Of a stretch of 58,602 nucleotides of DNA, positions 34,825 to 48,261 are shown in pieces; positions within the stretch are counted from its first letter, which is position 1; each line of letters begins with the position of its first letter. The notes below the pieces were generated by a model. That model was given only the letters and a program-made list of their open reading frames with translations, was not told where the DNA came from and made no database searches. A program made the position numbers and the translations under genes. The stretch spans positions 1-58,602 of the forward strand of contig JAURER010000019.1 in assembly GCA_030827315.1 (NCBI GenBank). The letters run 5' to 3'. The DNA is from Gemmatimonadota bacterium. GTDB taxonomy: Bacteria; Gemmatimonadota; Gemmatimonadetes; Longimicrobiales; Gaopeijiaceae.

Positions 34825-35858
34825 TTCGATTCTCCACTTGCGCCCATCGTCCGAGCGACGGCGCGGCGGGTGGCGGCCAGTACATCTCCCACGGCGCGAT
34901 CCAGCGGTCCCGGAACGACCGCACCGGAGGCCTTCGTGTGTCCGCCTCCGTTCAGAGCGCGCGCCAGCGCGTTCACGTCCACGGGTCCGTTGGACCGAAA
35001 AGAGATCTTCACCTCGCCCGACGCCGTGGTCCGGAAGAGGAGGCCGACCTGCGTCCCTCCGATCGAACGAGGGATGTCCACGAGCCCCTCGAGGTCCTCG
35101 GCCGTGGCCTCGAGCTCGTTGTACGCGTCGAGCGGGATGATCATCCACGAGACGCCCGTGTGCGGCTCGTGCTCGAGCGTGTCCAGCGCGTGCCGCAGAA
35201 GGCGGTACTTCCGCAGGGGCGCCGCTCCGTACACGAGGTCGTGCAGCTTTTCCGGCTCGGCCCCGCGCGCGATCACCTCGGCCGTGATCCGGTGGCACCC
35301 CGGGGTCGAGTTGTCGAAGCGAAAGCCGCCGGTATCGGTCATGATCGCCACGTACACGCCGCGCGCGACGGCCTCAGTCCATGGTCCGTTCGCCGCGGCG
35401 ACGACGTCGAAGACGAGTTCACCGGCGGCGCAGGCCGTGCTGTCTCGCAACGAGACCCCGCCGATGGCCTGGACCCCCGTGGGATGATGGTCGATGACCA
35501 AGATCGGAAGGTCCCGGATCATGTCCCACACGCGCCCGACACGAGGAACCTCCCCCGTATCGAGCACGATCGCCAGATCCGCCGACTCGCAGACGCTGCG
35601 CGCCTTGCGCGACCCCACCGGAAGGATCCAGTCCTCGTTTTCGATGAGGAAGCGGAAGTGCGGAGGAAAGGTGGTCGGGTTCACGATCCAGGCCTCGGTC
35701 CCGTTTGCCCTTAGCCACGACACCAGCGCGGCCTGCGAGCCGGCGCCGTCACCGTCGGCGTTGAGGTGGGTCGTCAGGACAGCGCGACGCGACGCGAGGA
35801 GCGCGTTTCGGGCCTGGGTAACCGCCGCCGCCCTGTGCGCAGGCGTCCGGTAGCTCAA
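34821..35858 (-). CDS. nrnA: Bifunctional oligoribonuclease / PAP phosphatase (DHH family)
   Basis: Degrades nanoRNAs to mononucleotides and may dephosphorylate pAp. The 345-residue protein has motif I HLNADGDGAGS (His31, Asp35, Asp37), VLDTG (Asp100), the DHH motif VIDHHPTG (Asp123-His125) and the DHHA1 motif LNGGGHTKASG (304-307), all expected for NrnA. The TTG start at 35858 has AGGAT just upstream and gives the right N-terminus. 82 bp behind the CoaE-PHP fusion. Confidence 0.93.
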   Translation of the reverse strand: MSYRTPAHRAAAVTQARNALLASRRAVLTTHLNADGDGAGSQAALVSWLRANGTEAWIVNPTTFPPHFRFLIENEDWILPVGSRKARSVCESADLAIVLDTGEVPRVGRVWDMIRDLPILVIDHHPTGVQAIGGVSLRDSTACAAGELVFDVVAAANGPWTEAVARGVYVAIMTDTGGFRFDNSTPGCHRITAEVIARGAEPEKLHDLVYGAAPLRKYRLLRHALDTLEHEPHTGVSWMIIPLDAYNELEATAEDLEGLVDIPRSIGGTQVGLLFRTTASGEVKISFRSNGPVDVNALARALNGGGHTKASGAVVPGPLDRAVGDVLAATRRAVARTMGASGESK

Positions 35859-35940
35859 GTAAGATCCTGACCCTGGAGTGGATGGGTAGCCCGACGGGCT
35901 CGGGCGTGGCGAAAAAGTACGCTGACCGGGGGGGGCACCG

Positions 35941-37203
35941 CTACCGCGCCCCGGGGAGCCTCTTGCGGAGCTTCGCCCAGGTCGAGGCAAGGTGGACCAT
36001 GCGCGACGCCTCCCTGCCGCCGGCCGAGGCCGAGGCCAGGGCACCGCGGAGCGAATCCGGGCGGTTCGGATGCCACGCCACTTCGACGAAGGCGTTGCCC
36101 AGCTCGCGCAGCGTATGTGCGTCGGACCCAGCGCCGCGAAGCCTGCCGTGACGGACCGCCAGTTCCTCCGCTCGAACGTTCATAGCCGGCACGTGCAGCC
36201 TGGCGTTGAAGACTTCCACGACGTCACAAAGGGGTGCAAGCCGTTCGGCGTGCGCGCCGCCGCCGCCCTTTCCACCCGCGTACGGATGGGGCAGGTAGGA
36301 GATGCCGCCCTGATCCCCGATCCGCGCGATCGCTTCCTCGGCCGGTGTGCCCTTCGGGATCTCGTGGGTCAGATACAGCCCGATCAGGTCGACCCCCTCG
36401 GCCGTCCTCACCTCCTCACCGGGAATCACCGTCTCCGGGTGGGCCTCGGCCATGCGCAGGGCGACGTCGAGCCGGTTGTGGTCGGTGATCGCGAATCTCC
36501 CATACCCCAGGGCCACGAGCCTCTCCAGCACCCGTTCCGGATCGGAGAGGCAGTCCCATGAGCCCTCGGTGTGCAGGTGCAGGTCCATGCGCAGGGGGCG
36601 GATGCCCGCCCGGAGCCGAAGAGCCTCGAGCACCCGGTCGGCCTCCTGATCCAGTGCATCGAGATCGCCGCCGTTCTCGAGAACGAAATCGGCCCTCCTG
36701 CGCTTTTCGGCCGGGTCCATCTGCGACGCCACGATGCGCCGCGCCTCGTCCCGGTCGAGTCCGCGGTGCTCGACGATCCGGTCCAGACGCACCGATTCGG
36801 GCGCGTCGACGAAGACCACCGCGTCGAAGTCGCCCTCCCGGCCCGTCTCGAAGAGGAGCGGGATCTCGGATACCACGAGCGGAGCCCCCTCGTCGCGGCG
36901 GTCGTCCAGCCACCGCGCGCGGAGGCGCCACACGACGGGGTGGACGATACCCTCGAGGCGCGCGCGGGCGGCCTCGTCCGCGAAGACAACGTCCCGCATT
37001 CGTGCCCGGTCGAGGGAGCCGTCGGCCGCCAGGACTCCGTCGCCGAACGCGGCGACGACGGCGCCGAGCCCCTCGCTGCCGGGCGCCACCGCCTGGCGCG
37101 CGAGATCGTCGGCGTTCACGACGGGGACCCCCGCGGCGGCCCAGCGTCGCGCGACCGCGGACTTGCCCGCCGCGACGTTGCCCGTCAGGGCGACGCTCAG
37201 CAC
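35941..37203 (-). CDS. coaE: Dephospho-CoA kinase fused to a PHP-domain phosphoesterase
   Basis: A 420-residue single reading frame. Residues 1-205 are CoaE, the last step of coenzyme A synthesis: P-loop GNVAAGKS (8-15), PLLFE, VFVDAPE and the QMDPAEKRRRADFVLENGG lid/adenine region. Residues 206-420 are a PHP domain: HLHTEGSWD (His209, His211), AITDHN (Asp241, His242), Glu263/264, LPHPY (His306) and GSDAHT (Asp361, His363), a full metal-binding set. No stop separates them. The GTG start has GGGAGGAGG before it and overlaps the DedA stop by 7 nt. Met206 has no clear ribosome site of its own. Confidence 0.88.
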   Translation of the reverse strand: MLSVALTGNVAAGKSAVARRWAAAGVPVVNADDLARQAVAPGSEGLGAVVAAFGDGVLAADGSLDRARMRDVVFADEAARARLEGIVHPVVWRLRARWLDDRRDEGAPLVVSEIPLLFETGREGDFDAVVFVDAPESVRLDRIVEHRGLDRDEARRIVASQMDPAEKRRRADFVLENGGDLDALDQEADRVLEALRLRAGIRPLRMDLHLHTEGSWDCLSDPERVLERLVALGYGRFAITDHNRLDVALRMAEAHPETVIPGEEVRTAEGVDLIGLYLTHEIPKGTPAEEAIARIGDQGGISYLPHPYAGGKGGGGAHAERLAPLCDVVEVFNARLHVPAMNVRAEELAVRHGRLRGAGSDAHTLRELGNAFVEVAWHPNRPDSLRGALASASAGGREASRMVHLASTWAKLRKRLPGAR

Positions 37204-37901
37204 GCCCCCTCCTCCCGGCCGGTGGAATCCGGCGTCGACGTTCCGTGTGGGTCCGACTCCGGAGCGGTTCCTGGCAGCCTCCCCGCACGGGCCGCGGCTC
37301 GCTGCCGTCGGGTCAGCGTGAGGGCGACCACGGAAGCCACGACGAAGAGGGTGGCTCCCCCGACGCCGACCACGTCGGCGGCGGTCTTCCACCCCTGGCG
37401 TCCCGCAAGCCCGATGGTGACGTAGAGAAGAAGCCAGCCGACCAGCCCCGCCACCTCGTAGGGAAGGAAACGCCCATATGACATCCCGCTCATCCCGGCC
37501 GCCGAAGGCATCAGCGTTCGCACGAACGAGACGAGGCGCGCACCCGACACGGAGTAGATCGGATGCCGGCGGAATAGGTCGTCGATCTCCCGTCGCCTCG
37601 CGCCGAGCAGGCGCGACCACCGACTCCCGTCCCGAAAGAGCCACCTGCCCCAGCGCCGACCGACCCAGAATCCGATGGAGTCGCCGAGGAAGCCGCCGGT
37701 CCCCGCGGCGATCACCATGGGAATGAAGTCTGCACGCCCTTCCAGGGCGAGGATGGTGGCGAGGGAGGTGGCCACGCCGGACGGGACGACGAGTCCCGTG
37801 ACGAAGCACGTCTCGAGCACCGCCAGGGCGAACAGCAGCTTGGGTCCGTGCGCGGCCAGCTGCAGGAAGAGGTCCTCGAACGGGCCCACGGCCTCTGCCA
37901 C
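37197..37901 (-). CDS. DedA-family membrane protein
   Basis: A 234-residue membrane protein of the DedA/VTT family, some members of which flip lipid carriers such as undecaprenyl phosphate. Hallmarks are LETCFVTGLVVPSGV near the N-terminus, GGFLGDSIGFWVGR and the re-entrant segment GARLVSFVRTLMPSAAGMSGMSYGRFLPYE. The C-terminal 35 residues are hydrophilic. The GTG at 37901 follows the preceding stop by 10 bp. Confidence 0.88.
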   Translation of the reverse strand: MAEAVGPFEDLFLQLAAHGPKLLFALAVLETCFVTGLVVPSGVATSLATILALEGRADFIPMVIAAGTGGFLGDSIGFWVGRRWGRWLFRDGSRWSRLLGARRREIDDLFRRHPIYSVSGARLVSFVRTLMPSAAGMSGMSYGRFLPYEVAGLVGWLLLYVTIGLAGRQGWKTAADVVGVGGATLFVVASVVALTLTRRQRAAARAGRLPGTAPESDPHGTSTPDSTGREEGAC

Positions 37902-37911
37902 GCTCCCGACG

Positions 37912-38283
37912 TCAGCGCCGCGGCGCCGCGACGCGCACGTCGTCCGGCGTGGCACGGACGCGATCGGGACCGAACGACACCGTCACCACCGAGTCCGCGA
38001 GGACCTCGAGCTGGTAGACGGACCCCCACGGGTCCGAACGCAACTCCGGTGCCGAGTAGCGGTACTCGAGCCAGGGAAGCCACTCGGCGCCGGCGGGCAC
38101 GCGGCCCGTGAGCCTCTCGTGCTCGACCACGTTGCGCGCCAGCCCGGCCATCTCCTCCTGCGCGCTCCATCGCTGCAGGGGGACGAGTACGGGCTCCGCG
38201 AAGTCGACCAGCATCAGCCTCGAATCCGGGAAGTAGTACCACACCAGCACGCCCAGGACGACCAGGAGCGCGAGGCGCTTCAC
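37912..38283 (-). CDS. Membrane-anchored protein with GspG-like pseudopilin tail
   Basis: A 123-residue protein with one N-terminal membrane helix ([15 protein letters not shown]) and a periplasmic part. The end DPWGSVYQL...[10 protein letters not shown]...TPDDV resembles the C-terminus of type II secretion pseudopilin GspG (DPWG-Y, then SxGxDG), though no prepilin peptidase site is present. It may be a stand-alone relative of that fold; function unknown. The GTG start overlaps the stop of the small upstream gene (GTGA). Confidence 0.68.
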   Translation of the reverse strand: MKRLALLVVLGVLVWYYFPDSRLMLVDFAEPVLVPLQRWSAQEEMAGLARNVVEHERLTGRVPAGAEWLPWLEYRYSAPELRSDPWGSVYQLEVLADSVVTVSFGPDRVRATPDDVRVAAPRR

Positions 38284-38516
38284 CGTCCGTCGCGCCTCAT
38301 CTGCCCGCGAATCCGAGCCGTCCAGACGAGGTACCGCTCGAGCTCGTCGAGCGAGGGCACCGCGTCCGCGTCCCCGTAGGCGGTCTCCATGCGCCACTCC
38401 ATGTAGGAGCGCGGCGGAAGCGGGAGAAACGGAGGGCGCCGATACCAGTCCCGGGCGCGAAACGCCCACCCGGCGCGCAGGAGCCAGGGGATCAGACGGG
38501 GGCGACGCAGCGCCAT
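38280..38516 (-). CDS. Small Trp/Arg-rich conserved protein
   Basis: A 78-residue protein of unknown function, rich in Trp, Arg and Pro: [32 protein letters not shown], then [13 protein letters not shown] and a final helix. It has no signal peptide. It starts a coupled minus-strand run (pseudopilin-like protein, DedA, CoaE-PHP) and faces the DUF255 gene across a 204-bp divergent gap, where both promoters must lie. Confidence 0.65.
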   Translation of the reverse strand: MALRRPRLIPWLLRAGWAFRARDWYRRPPFLPLPPRSYMEWRMETAYGDADAVPSLDELERYLVWTARIRGQMRRDGR

Positions 38517-38720
38517 CAGAGCGATTCTCGAGTACAGCGTTCGGTCTCCGTGGGATCGAATGACCGGACCGGGAGTACCGGTCGTTTGGCAGGGACGATG
38601 CGCGTCAAGATAACGGATCCGCATGGCTTTTTGCCCCCTGTACGTCCGACCGGGTACCGTGACCCGGCCACTTCGGGCCACCCCCGGCGCCCGGACCGAT
38701 CCTCAGACGCAGACCGGACC

Positions 38721-40762
<2,042 letters not shown>

Positions 40763-40769
<7 letters not shown>

Positions 40770-40790
40770 CGCTACCGACTTCCGTATCTT
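40763..40790 (+). promoter_or_regulatory. Weak candidate promoter for the E1 dehydrogenase gene
   Basis: TTCGTA and TATCTT are 16 bp apart on the plus strand, at the end of the DUF255 gene and 39 bp before the E1 ATG. The -35 is poor. It is the only promoter-like pair in the short gap and would allow the E1 gene to be read apart from its neighbour. Confidence 0.25.
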
Positions 40791-40828
40791 TGGACCCTGT
40801 GCCGGTACGTCACTCCACCCCGGACCCG

Positions 40829-42964
40829 ATGGCTACCCAGGAACCAGAGCTTGTCCAGACCCGGGACCTCGCCGGTCTCTCCCACGAGCAGATCCTGAGG
40901 TTCTACCGCACCATGCTGACGTCGCGGCGCGTCGACGACCGCGAGATCAGCCTCAAGCGTCAGAACAAGATCTTCTTCCAGATTTCGGGAGCCGGTCACG
41001 AGGCGGTCGGCGTGGCCGTCGCCGAGCACTGCGTCGTCGGCCAGGACTGGTTCTACCCGTACTATCGGGACCGGGCGATGATGATCGCCCTCGGTCAGAC
41101 GGCCCTGGACCACCTGCTGCAGGCCGTGGGTGCGGAGGCCGACCCCGCGTCCGGCGGACGGCAGATGCCCGCTCACTACGGCGACCTCCGCTTCAACGTA
41201 CCGACGTCGTCTTCCCCCACGGGCACGCAGTTTCTTCAGGCCGTCGGCGCCGCCGAGGCCGGTACGAAGGTCAAGACGGTGCCCGGCCTGAGGGAGCGGA
41301 TCGAGCGCTTTCACGAGGACGAGATCGTCATCGTGTGCACCGGAGACGGCGCGACCTCCGAGGGTGAGTTCTGGGAGTCGCTGAACACCGCGTGCAACCT
41401 GAAGCTCCCCGTGGTCTACGTGGTGCAGGACAACGGCTACGCGATCAGTGTTCCGATCGAGGTCCAGACCGCGGGTGGAAGCGTTTCGGATCTGGCCTCC
41501 GGCTTCCCGGACCTGCACATCGTGAAGTGTGACGGGACGGACGTCGTGGACACCTTCCGCGCCGCGGGCGAAGCCATCGCCTACGCCCGGGCGCGCAGGG
41601 GTCCGGCGATGCTGCACGCGTATACCACGCGACCCTACTCGCACTCGATGTCCGACGATGAACGTCTGTACCGAACGGAGCAGGAGCGGGAGGACCAGGA
41701 CGCGAAGGACCCGCTCCGACGCACGCGCGACCTGCTCCTGTCCATCGGTGCCGCCACGGCCGAGGAGCTCGAAGCGCTGGAGGCCGAAGTCGAAGCCGAG
41801 GTCAATGCGGCGGGGGACGAGGCGCTCGAGTCGCCCCAGCCGGATCCGTCGACGGCCATGAAGCATCTGTACTCGGAAGAGGTTGACCCGACCTCGGCCG
41901 ACTTCGACACCGAGGACGCTCCCCAGTACGTCGACGATCGCCTCCTCACCATGGTCGATCTCCTCAACTCGTGCCTGCGCACCGAGATGGAGCGTGACCC
42001 GCGCATCGTCGTGTTCGGGGAGGACGTCGCCGACGCGTCGCGCGTCGAGATCCTCGAAGAGGTGAAGGGCAAGGGCGGGGTCTTCAAGGTTACCCACGGG
42101 CTGCAGTCACGTTTCGGCTCCGAGCGCGTCTACAACTCGCCCCTCGCCGAAGCGAACATCGCGGGTCGTGCGGTCGGTATGGCGACCCGGGGCCTGAAGC
42201 CGGTGGTCGAGATCCAGTTCTTCGACTACATCTGGCCGGCCATGATGCAGATCCGCAACGAGATGGCGACCATGCGCTACCGGTCGAACGGCCAGTTCTC
42301 GTCGCCCGCCGTGGTCCGCGTGACGTACGGCGGATACCTGAAGGGCGGAGCGATCTACCACTCGCAGACGGGCGAGACCCTCTTCACGCATACCCCGGGC
42401 ATCCGCGTGTGCATGCCGGCGACCGCGGAGGACGCTGCGGGCCTTCTGCGCACCGCGATCCGTTGCGAGGACCCGGTGCTCTTCCTCGAGCACAAGCACC
42501 TCTACCGTCAGGTCTACAACAAGGGGCGCGACCCGGGTCCCGAGTACATGATCCCGTTCGGCAAGGCGAAGATCGTCCGCGAGGGCTCGGACGTCACGCT
42601 CGTTACCTGTGGCGCGCTGGTGAAGCGCAGCCTCGACGCGGCGAAGCTCGCCGCCGACCAGCACGGCATCGAGACGGAGGTTATCGACCTCCGCACGGTC
42701 CAGCCGTTCGACATGGACCGGATCGCGACATCGGTGAAGAAGACCAACAAGGTGATGGTCGTCCACGAGGATTCGCTGTCGTGGGGGATCGGGTCCGAGA
42801 TCGCGGCGCGCATCGCCGACGACCTTTTCGAATACCTCGACGGCCCGGTCAAGCGCGTCGCGTCCATGGACACGTGGGTCGCGTACGCCCCGCAGGTCGA
42901 GAACGTCATCCTGCCGCAGACACCGGACGTGCTGGACGCGATCGTGCAGCTGGCCGCGTATTGA
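40829..42964 (+). CDS. 2-oxo acid dehydrogenase E1, alpha and beta subunits fused
   Basis: Thiamine-diphosphate E1 component of a pyruvate or branched-chain 2-oxo acid dehydrogenase complex. The 711-residue chain joins an alpha-type half (about 1-340; TPP motif GDGATSEGE...DN at 172-202, phosphorylation-loop-like YSHSMSDDE) to a beta-type half (about 375-711; [33 protein letters not shown]). The phosphate-loop and E1-alpha style favour the branched-chain type. E2 and E3 genes are not in the window. An in-frame GTG at 40799 is an alternative start. Confidence 0.92.
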   Translation: MATQEPELVQTRDLAGLSHEQILRFYRTMLTSRRVDDREISLKRQNKIFFQISGAGHEAVGVAVAEHCVVGQDWFYPYYRDRAMMIALGQTALDHLLQAVGAEADPASGGRQMPAHYGDLRFNVPTSSSPTGTQFLQAVGAAEAGTKVKTVPGLRERIERFHEDEIVIVCTGDGATSEGEFWESLNTACNLKLPVVYVVQDNGYAISVPIEVQTAGGSVSDLASGFPDLHIVKCDGTDVVDTFRAAGEAIAYARARRGPAMLHAYTTRPYSHSMSDDERLYRTEQEREDQDAKDPLRRTRDLLLSIGAATAEELEALEAEVEAEVNAAGDEALESPQPDPSTAMKHLYSEEVDPTSADFDTEDAPQYVDDRLLTMVDLLNSCLRTEMERDPRIVVFGEDVADASRVEILEEVKGKGGVFKVTHGLQSRFGSERVYNSPLAEANIAGRAVGMATRGLKPVVEIQFFDYIWPAMMQIRNEMATMRYRSNGQFSSPAVVRVTYGGYLKGGAIYHSQTGETLFTHTPGIRVCMPATAEDAAGLLRTAIRCEDPVLFLEHKHLYRQVYNKGRDPGPEYMIPFGKAKIVREGSDVTLVTCGALVKRSLDAAKLAADQHGIETEVIDLRTVQPFDMDRIATSVKKTNKVMVVHEDSLSWGIGSEIAARIADDLFEYLDGPVKRVASMDTWVAYAPQVENVILPQTPDVLDAIVQLAAY

Positions 42965-43026
42965 CCCGCATCGGGCGGAACAGGGAACCCGGCGCCTCGG
43001 GCCCGTCCGGGCAGGGCGCGGAGACC

Positions 43027-43041
43027 GCTCCGCTTCGGAGC
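43027..43041. terminator. Short hairpin between convergent E1 and outer-membrane genes
   Basis: GCTCCG and CGGAGC form a perfect 6-bp stem with a 3-nt loop in the 79-bp gap between two convergent stop codons. No T-run is present, so it is only a possible weak terminator. Confidence 0.3.
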
Positions 43042-43043
43042 CT

Positions 43044-43556
43044 CTAGAAGCGCAAGCCGACGGTAAACGGAATCATCCGCCTCGACTGCGGTCCGTCCAT
43101 GCGCACGTACCGCACCTCCGCGAAGCCCGACAAGCCGGTCCCGCCCACGGCGACACCGAAGCCTCCATGGTACCCGTTTTCGGTGACGGTCTGCTCCGCG
43201 CCGACGGACCCCGCCTTCGTTCGATACGACCCGTACCCACCCAGGAGGTAGGGCTCCAGGCCGATACCGGGCAGGAAGTAGACGAGGCTCAGGGAGCCGG
43301 CGGTGATCTGCGTGGCGGAGACGTCCGGGATCGCCGAGGCGAGTGAATGCACCCCCCCGTCACCCCGCAGCGCCAAGGGGAGCGTAGGGATCGTGACCTG
43401 AAGTCCGGCCTGAGCGTGGAAGCCGGGATCGGCCTGGTCGCCGAGCGACCCGCTCGGCGCGCTGAAGCCTCCGCCCAGGAGGACCCGGAGCTGGGCGTCC
43501 GCCGCCTGGGGGATCACGAGCAGGAGAAGGGCCGGAAGGAGCAGGTGCCGTCGCAT
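43044..43556 (-). CDS. Outer-membrane beta-barrel protein (OmpX-like size)
   Basis: A 170-residue protein with a clear signal peptide ending DAQ (about 22), then alternating strands rich in Gly and aromatic residues (LEPYLLGGYGSY, GYHGGFGVAVGG, FAEVRYVRMDG) and a C-terminal Phe preceded by FTVGLR. This is the pattern of small eight-stranded outer-membrane barrels. Ligand or role unknown. It lies behind the MoeB-rhodanese run's end on the same strand but upstream neighbours differ. Confidence 0.78.
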   Translation of the reverse strand: MRRHLLLPALLLLVIPQAADAQLRVLLGGGFSAPSGSLGDQADPGFHAQAGLQVTIPTLPLALRGDGGVHSLASAIPDVSATQITAGSLSLVYFLPGIGLEPYLLGGYGSYRTKAGSVGAEQTVTENGYHGGFGVAVGGTGLSGFAEVRYVRMDGPQSRRMIPFTVGLRF

Positions 43557-43639
43557 GGGATCCTCTTGGGGAGTCGTCCGCTTCCCTGCTTACCATCGAA
43601 GGACGCCCGCGGATCCACGCGCACGTCAGGATACCCGAC

Positions 43640-44844
<1,205 letters not shown>

Positions 44845-44848
<4 letters not shown>

Positions 44849-47118
44849 GGCTCGATCTCCGCGGGGCGGCCGCGCGCTCCACCCTGGGCTACGAGCTGGA
44901 ACGCCGCGGAGTCGTCGAGCAGCCGCTCCACGACCGCCGTGTCTCCCCCGTCGACAGTGACCGCGTTCGAGAGCAGCAGCGCGAGCAGGTAGTACTGCCA
45001 CGGCATCATCGAGGTCGAACGATCCTGCCAGATGGGGCGGTCGCGCAGGCCCCGGAACTCGTACACCTCGTCATAGAGCCGCATCGAGTGATCGAGATCG
45101 AACCATACGCCACCGTACTCCGGTGACCCGCGGACCAGCCCCTCGTGCAGGTCCGTGTCGAGGTTGCGGATCTCGAGTTTCGTCGTGAGCCCGTGGCGCA
45201 CGCCCCAACGGTCCAGGCCGAGATCGCGCATGATCCCGGCGGACGACGAGAAGTAGATCGGGCGCTCCAGAACCGCATCGTTGATCATCCGGATCGCGAG
45301 TTGCTGGGCCCGGTCCAGGACCATGCCGGACGGGTACGTGACCGCGAGCTTCGGGAACGCCACCGTCATGTCATCCGGCAGGCGCACCGTGCCCACGCGA
45401 TCGAGCACGTCCTCGGAGAGACGAAGAACGGGTCCGCGCGGAGGAGCCCGGTCCGCGTAGAGCCCCGGTGCGAGCGCCGGGTCGAACCGGCGCTGGTTCT
45501 CGAGCAGCGTCAGCTCCTGCAGCTGCCGCGGATACCACGAGGTGTACAGGTACTGCCCTACCACCACCGTCACGTCCTGACGTATGCCCTCTACCTCCTG
45601 CAGGTACCAGAGCGGGAAGGTGTCGTTGTCCCCGTTCGTGAACAGCACCGCGTAGGGCTCGACGCTCATCAGCAGATCGTAGGCCCAGTCGCGCGCAGCG
45701 TAGTCGCCGGAACGACTCGCCCAGCTCCAGTTGAGCGCGAGCGGAATCAGCGCGACGGCGAGGATCGGCGAGGCAACCCGGTACCGCGGCCCTTCCCCGC
45801 CCAGGGCCTTGGCCACGGTGTGCCAGGTCCACGCCAGTCCGATCCCGGCGAGACAGCCCCAGAGCAGAAAGCCCGCGACGAAGAAGTAGTCGCGCTCGCG
45901 GACCTCTCTCTGTCCCTGGTCGAGCGCGGCGTGGAGCGAATACCCGTGCCGGAAGTTGAGGTAGAACACGAGCGCCACCGTCAGCGTGCTCGCCAGAACC
46001 GCCAGGTAGGCGAACAGCACCCGGTCCGTCCTCCACGCGGCGACGAGGCCGACGAGCCCCAACCCCGTAAAGAGCAGAGTGAAGGGGATCCGGGCCGGGC
46101 TGGGGAGCTCGGACGGATCGAGGCCCCGGGCCCACTGCCACTCGAAGTACTGCAGCCAGGTACCCATCTGCGCGGAGAACGGCGCCTTCCTCTGCGTGAC
46201 CGGCGGCGTCTGGTACTGCTCGCGGGTGAGGGTCGCACCCAGCGCCGGGCAGCCGGCCCGACCGTGCGTATAGATGGCCACGGCCGCGCCCGACACGGAG
46301 GCGCAGACCGGGTCCCCCTCGTTCACGACCGGATCCTGGGCCGCGCGGACGGGGAGGACGAAGTTGAAGGAGAGCCCCAGAAGGACCAGGAGGATCGCCC
46401 TGCCGAGGAATGCCGGCCTGAGCAGCCGCCACGGTTGCGAGAGGAGCACCAGAACGGCGACGGCCGGACCCGGCAGCACCGACATGAGGTGGTTCGTCGA
46501 TCCGAGGGCGAGCAGGAAGACGATCCACAGGAGGAGTCGTTCGCTCCCTTCCGAGTGGCGCGTGTCCCGCCAGCGCACCGCGAGCCAGCTCACCAGGGCG
46601 ATGATGAGGACGCTGACGGTGTAGACCTTTTCGTTGACGTTCGACTGGTTCCACACCGTGAACGCCGTGGCTCCGATCAGCGCGGACGCACCCGCACCCC
46701 AGCGCGCCAGCCTTTCGGAGGGGAAGAACCCGAGCAGGGCGCGCCACGCCACCAGGTAGAAGAGACCGGTGGCGGCAGCGCTCGTGGCCGCGGCGAGGAG
46801 GTTGATGCGGACCGCGACGGACAGCCCGGTGGGAGCGAGAAGAAGACTCCAGACCTTCGCCACGAATACGAAGAGCGCATTGCCCGGGGGATGCGGGATT
46901 CCGACGATGTGCGCCGTCGCGATGTATTCGCTGGTGTCCCAGAACGCCGTGGTCGGCGCGAGGGTGAGTACGTAGAGGGTGAGCGCCGCGAATGCAGCGA
47001 GCGCTGCCGCCCCCCAGGGGGGTCGGGCGGGAGGGGGCTCGGTCGCCGCGCTCGTCTCCGGTCGGAGCTCGCCCTGCCGGGTCTCGCGCTCCTCCCCGGG
47101 CCCGTCCGTGTCGATCAC
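44845..47118 (-). CDS. DUF2723 polytopic membrane protein
   Basis: A 757-residue membrane protein with about ten or more hydrophobic segments in its first two thirds and a soluble C-terminus. LAPTTAFWDTSEYIATAHIVGIPHPPGNAL and later GYSLHAAL, RERDYFF and NGDNDTFPLWYLQEVE mark the DUF2723 family, which resembles GT-C protein O-mannosyltransferases. A role in glycosylating exported proteins or lipids is inferred. I chose GTG 47118, which has GGAGG before it and overlaps the preceding stop (GTGA); ATG 47136 would add 6 residues. Confidence 0.85.
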
Positions 47119-48215
47119 GCCCCGCCTCCGATCCATCGAATACGGTAGATTCGGCCGCCGCCGTCGTCCGACAGGTACAGGCTTCCGTCTGGCCCGACCG
47201 CGACGTCGACCGGGCGCCCGCTCACACGGTCCCCCTTCAGCCATCCCCACGCGAAGTCCTCGTACGAGACCGGACGGCCGCCGTCGACCTGGACCCGGAC
47301 GAGCTTGTAACCGGTTCGCTCCGTGCGATTCCAGGAGCCGTGGAACGCCACGAAGAGGTCCCCGCGATATTCCTCGGGGAACTGTGCGGCGGTGTAGAAG
47401 ACCATCCCCAGAGGGGCGGAGTGCGCCTGCATGGCGAGCGCCGGAGGCACGGTCGAAGCGCAGAAGTCGGCGCGGTCGGCGTACTCGGGATTCGGCACGC
47501 GGTCGCCATAGCAGTACGGCCAACCGAAGTGGTCACCGTCGGTCAGGACGTTGATCTCCTCGTCCGGGATGTCGTCCCCGAGCGCGTCCCGCTCGTTCTG
47601 CGAAGCCCACAGCGCTCCGGTCTCCGGATGAAAGGCGAGCCCGGCCGAATTCCGAACGCCGCGGGCGATGATCGTCTCGCCCGTGCCGTCGGGTCGGTAG
47701 CGCATGACCGCGGCCCGGCGGGGGTCCACTTCCTCACACACGTTGCAGCTCGACCCGACGGAGAGGTACAGCATGTCGTCGGGGCCGAACGCGATCTCGC
47801 GCGTCCAGTGACTGCCACCGGTCGGAAGATCGGCGATCACCACCTCGGGCCCCGACAGGCTCGCGGCATCGTATCGCACGATGCGATGGCGCTCCCCGAC
47901 GTACACCCATCCTCCGTGGAACGCGAGTCCGTAGGGTCGGTTCAGCCCGTCGAGCACCCCCTCGGCCGAGCCGTCGCCCGCCGGATCGAGGCGCACCACC
48001 GCCCCGTCCATCGAGCGCACCGCCCAGAGCTTCCCGTCGGGTCCGAAGTCCAGGGTGCGGACCCCGTCGACACCCGACGCGAACTCGACGAGCTCGAAGC
48101 CGGGTGGGACCTGCAGGTCGCTCGCGACCGGCTCCATGCCACCGGGCCGGCACGCGGCGAGCAGCGCGAGCAGCGAGCCCGCTGCGCACGACCCTCTTCG
48201 AGACGATCTCCTCAC
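47115..48215 (-). CDS. PQQ-type sugar dehydrogenase-like lipoprotein (sorbosone dehydrogenase family)
   Basis: A 366-residue exported six-bladed propeller. It has a signal peptide with lipobox LAAC (Cys22) and family motifs LNRPYGLAFHGGWVYVGE, GGSHWTREIAFGPDDMLYLSVGSSCNVC, NSAGLAFHPETGALWASQNERDALGDD and HFGWPYCYG. Substrate and true cofactor are uncertain, as many relatives are annotated only by fold. The GTG start has GGAGGA upstream. Coupled to the DUF2723 gene. Confidence 0.86.
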   Translation of the reverse strand: MRRSSRRGSCAAGSLLALLAACRPGGMEPVASDLQVPPGFELVEFASGVDGVRTLDFGPDGKLWAVRSMDGAVVRLDPAGDGSAEGVLDGLNRPYGLAFHGGWVYVGERHRIVRYDAASLSGPEVVIADLPTGGSHWTREIAFGPDDMLYLSVGSSCNVCEEVDPRRAAVMRYRPDGTGETIIARGVRNSAGLAFHPETGALWASQNERDALGDDIPDEEINVLTDGDHFGWPYCYGDRVPNPEYADRADFCASTVPPALAMQAHSAPLGMVFYTAAQFPEEYRGDLFVAFHGSWNRTERTGYKLVRVQVDGGRPVSYEDFAWGWLKGDRVSGRPVDVAVGPDGSLYLSDDGGGRIYRIRWIGGGA

Positions 48216-48261
48216 TACGTCTTCCTCCAGAGCCGGCGCGCAGCCCTCAAGCTCGCGCGGA

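Noticed and set aside
35859-36044. Longer NrnA start upstream of the TTG
   Set aside because: The extra segment is Pro/Arg-rich, lies in the intergenic gap and overlaps the fusion gene's end; the TTG has a ribosome site and fits the family.
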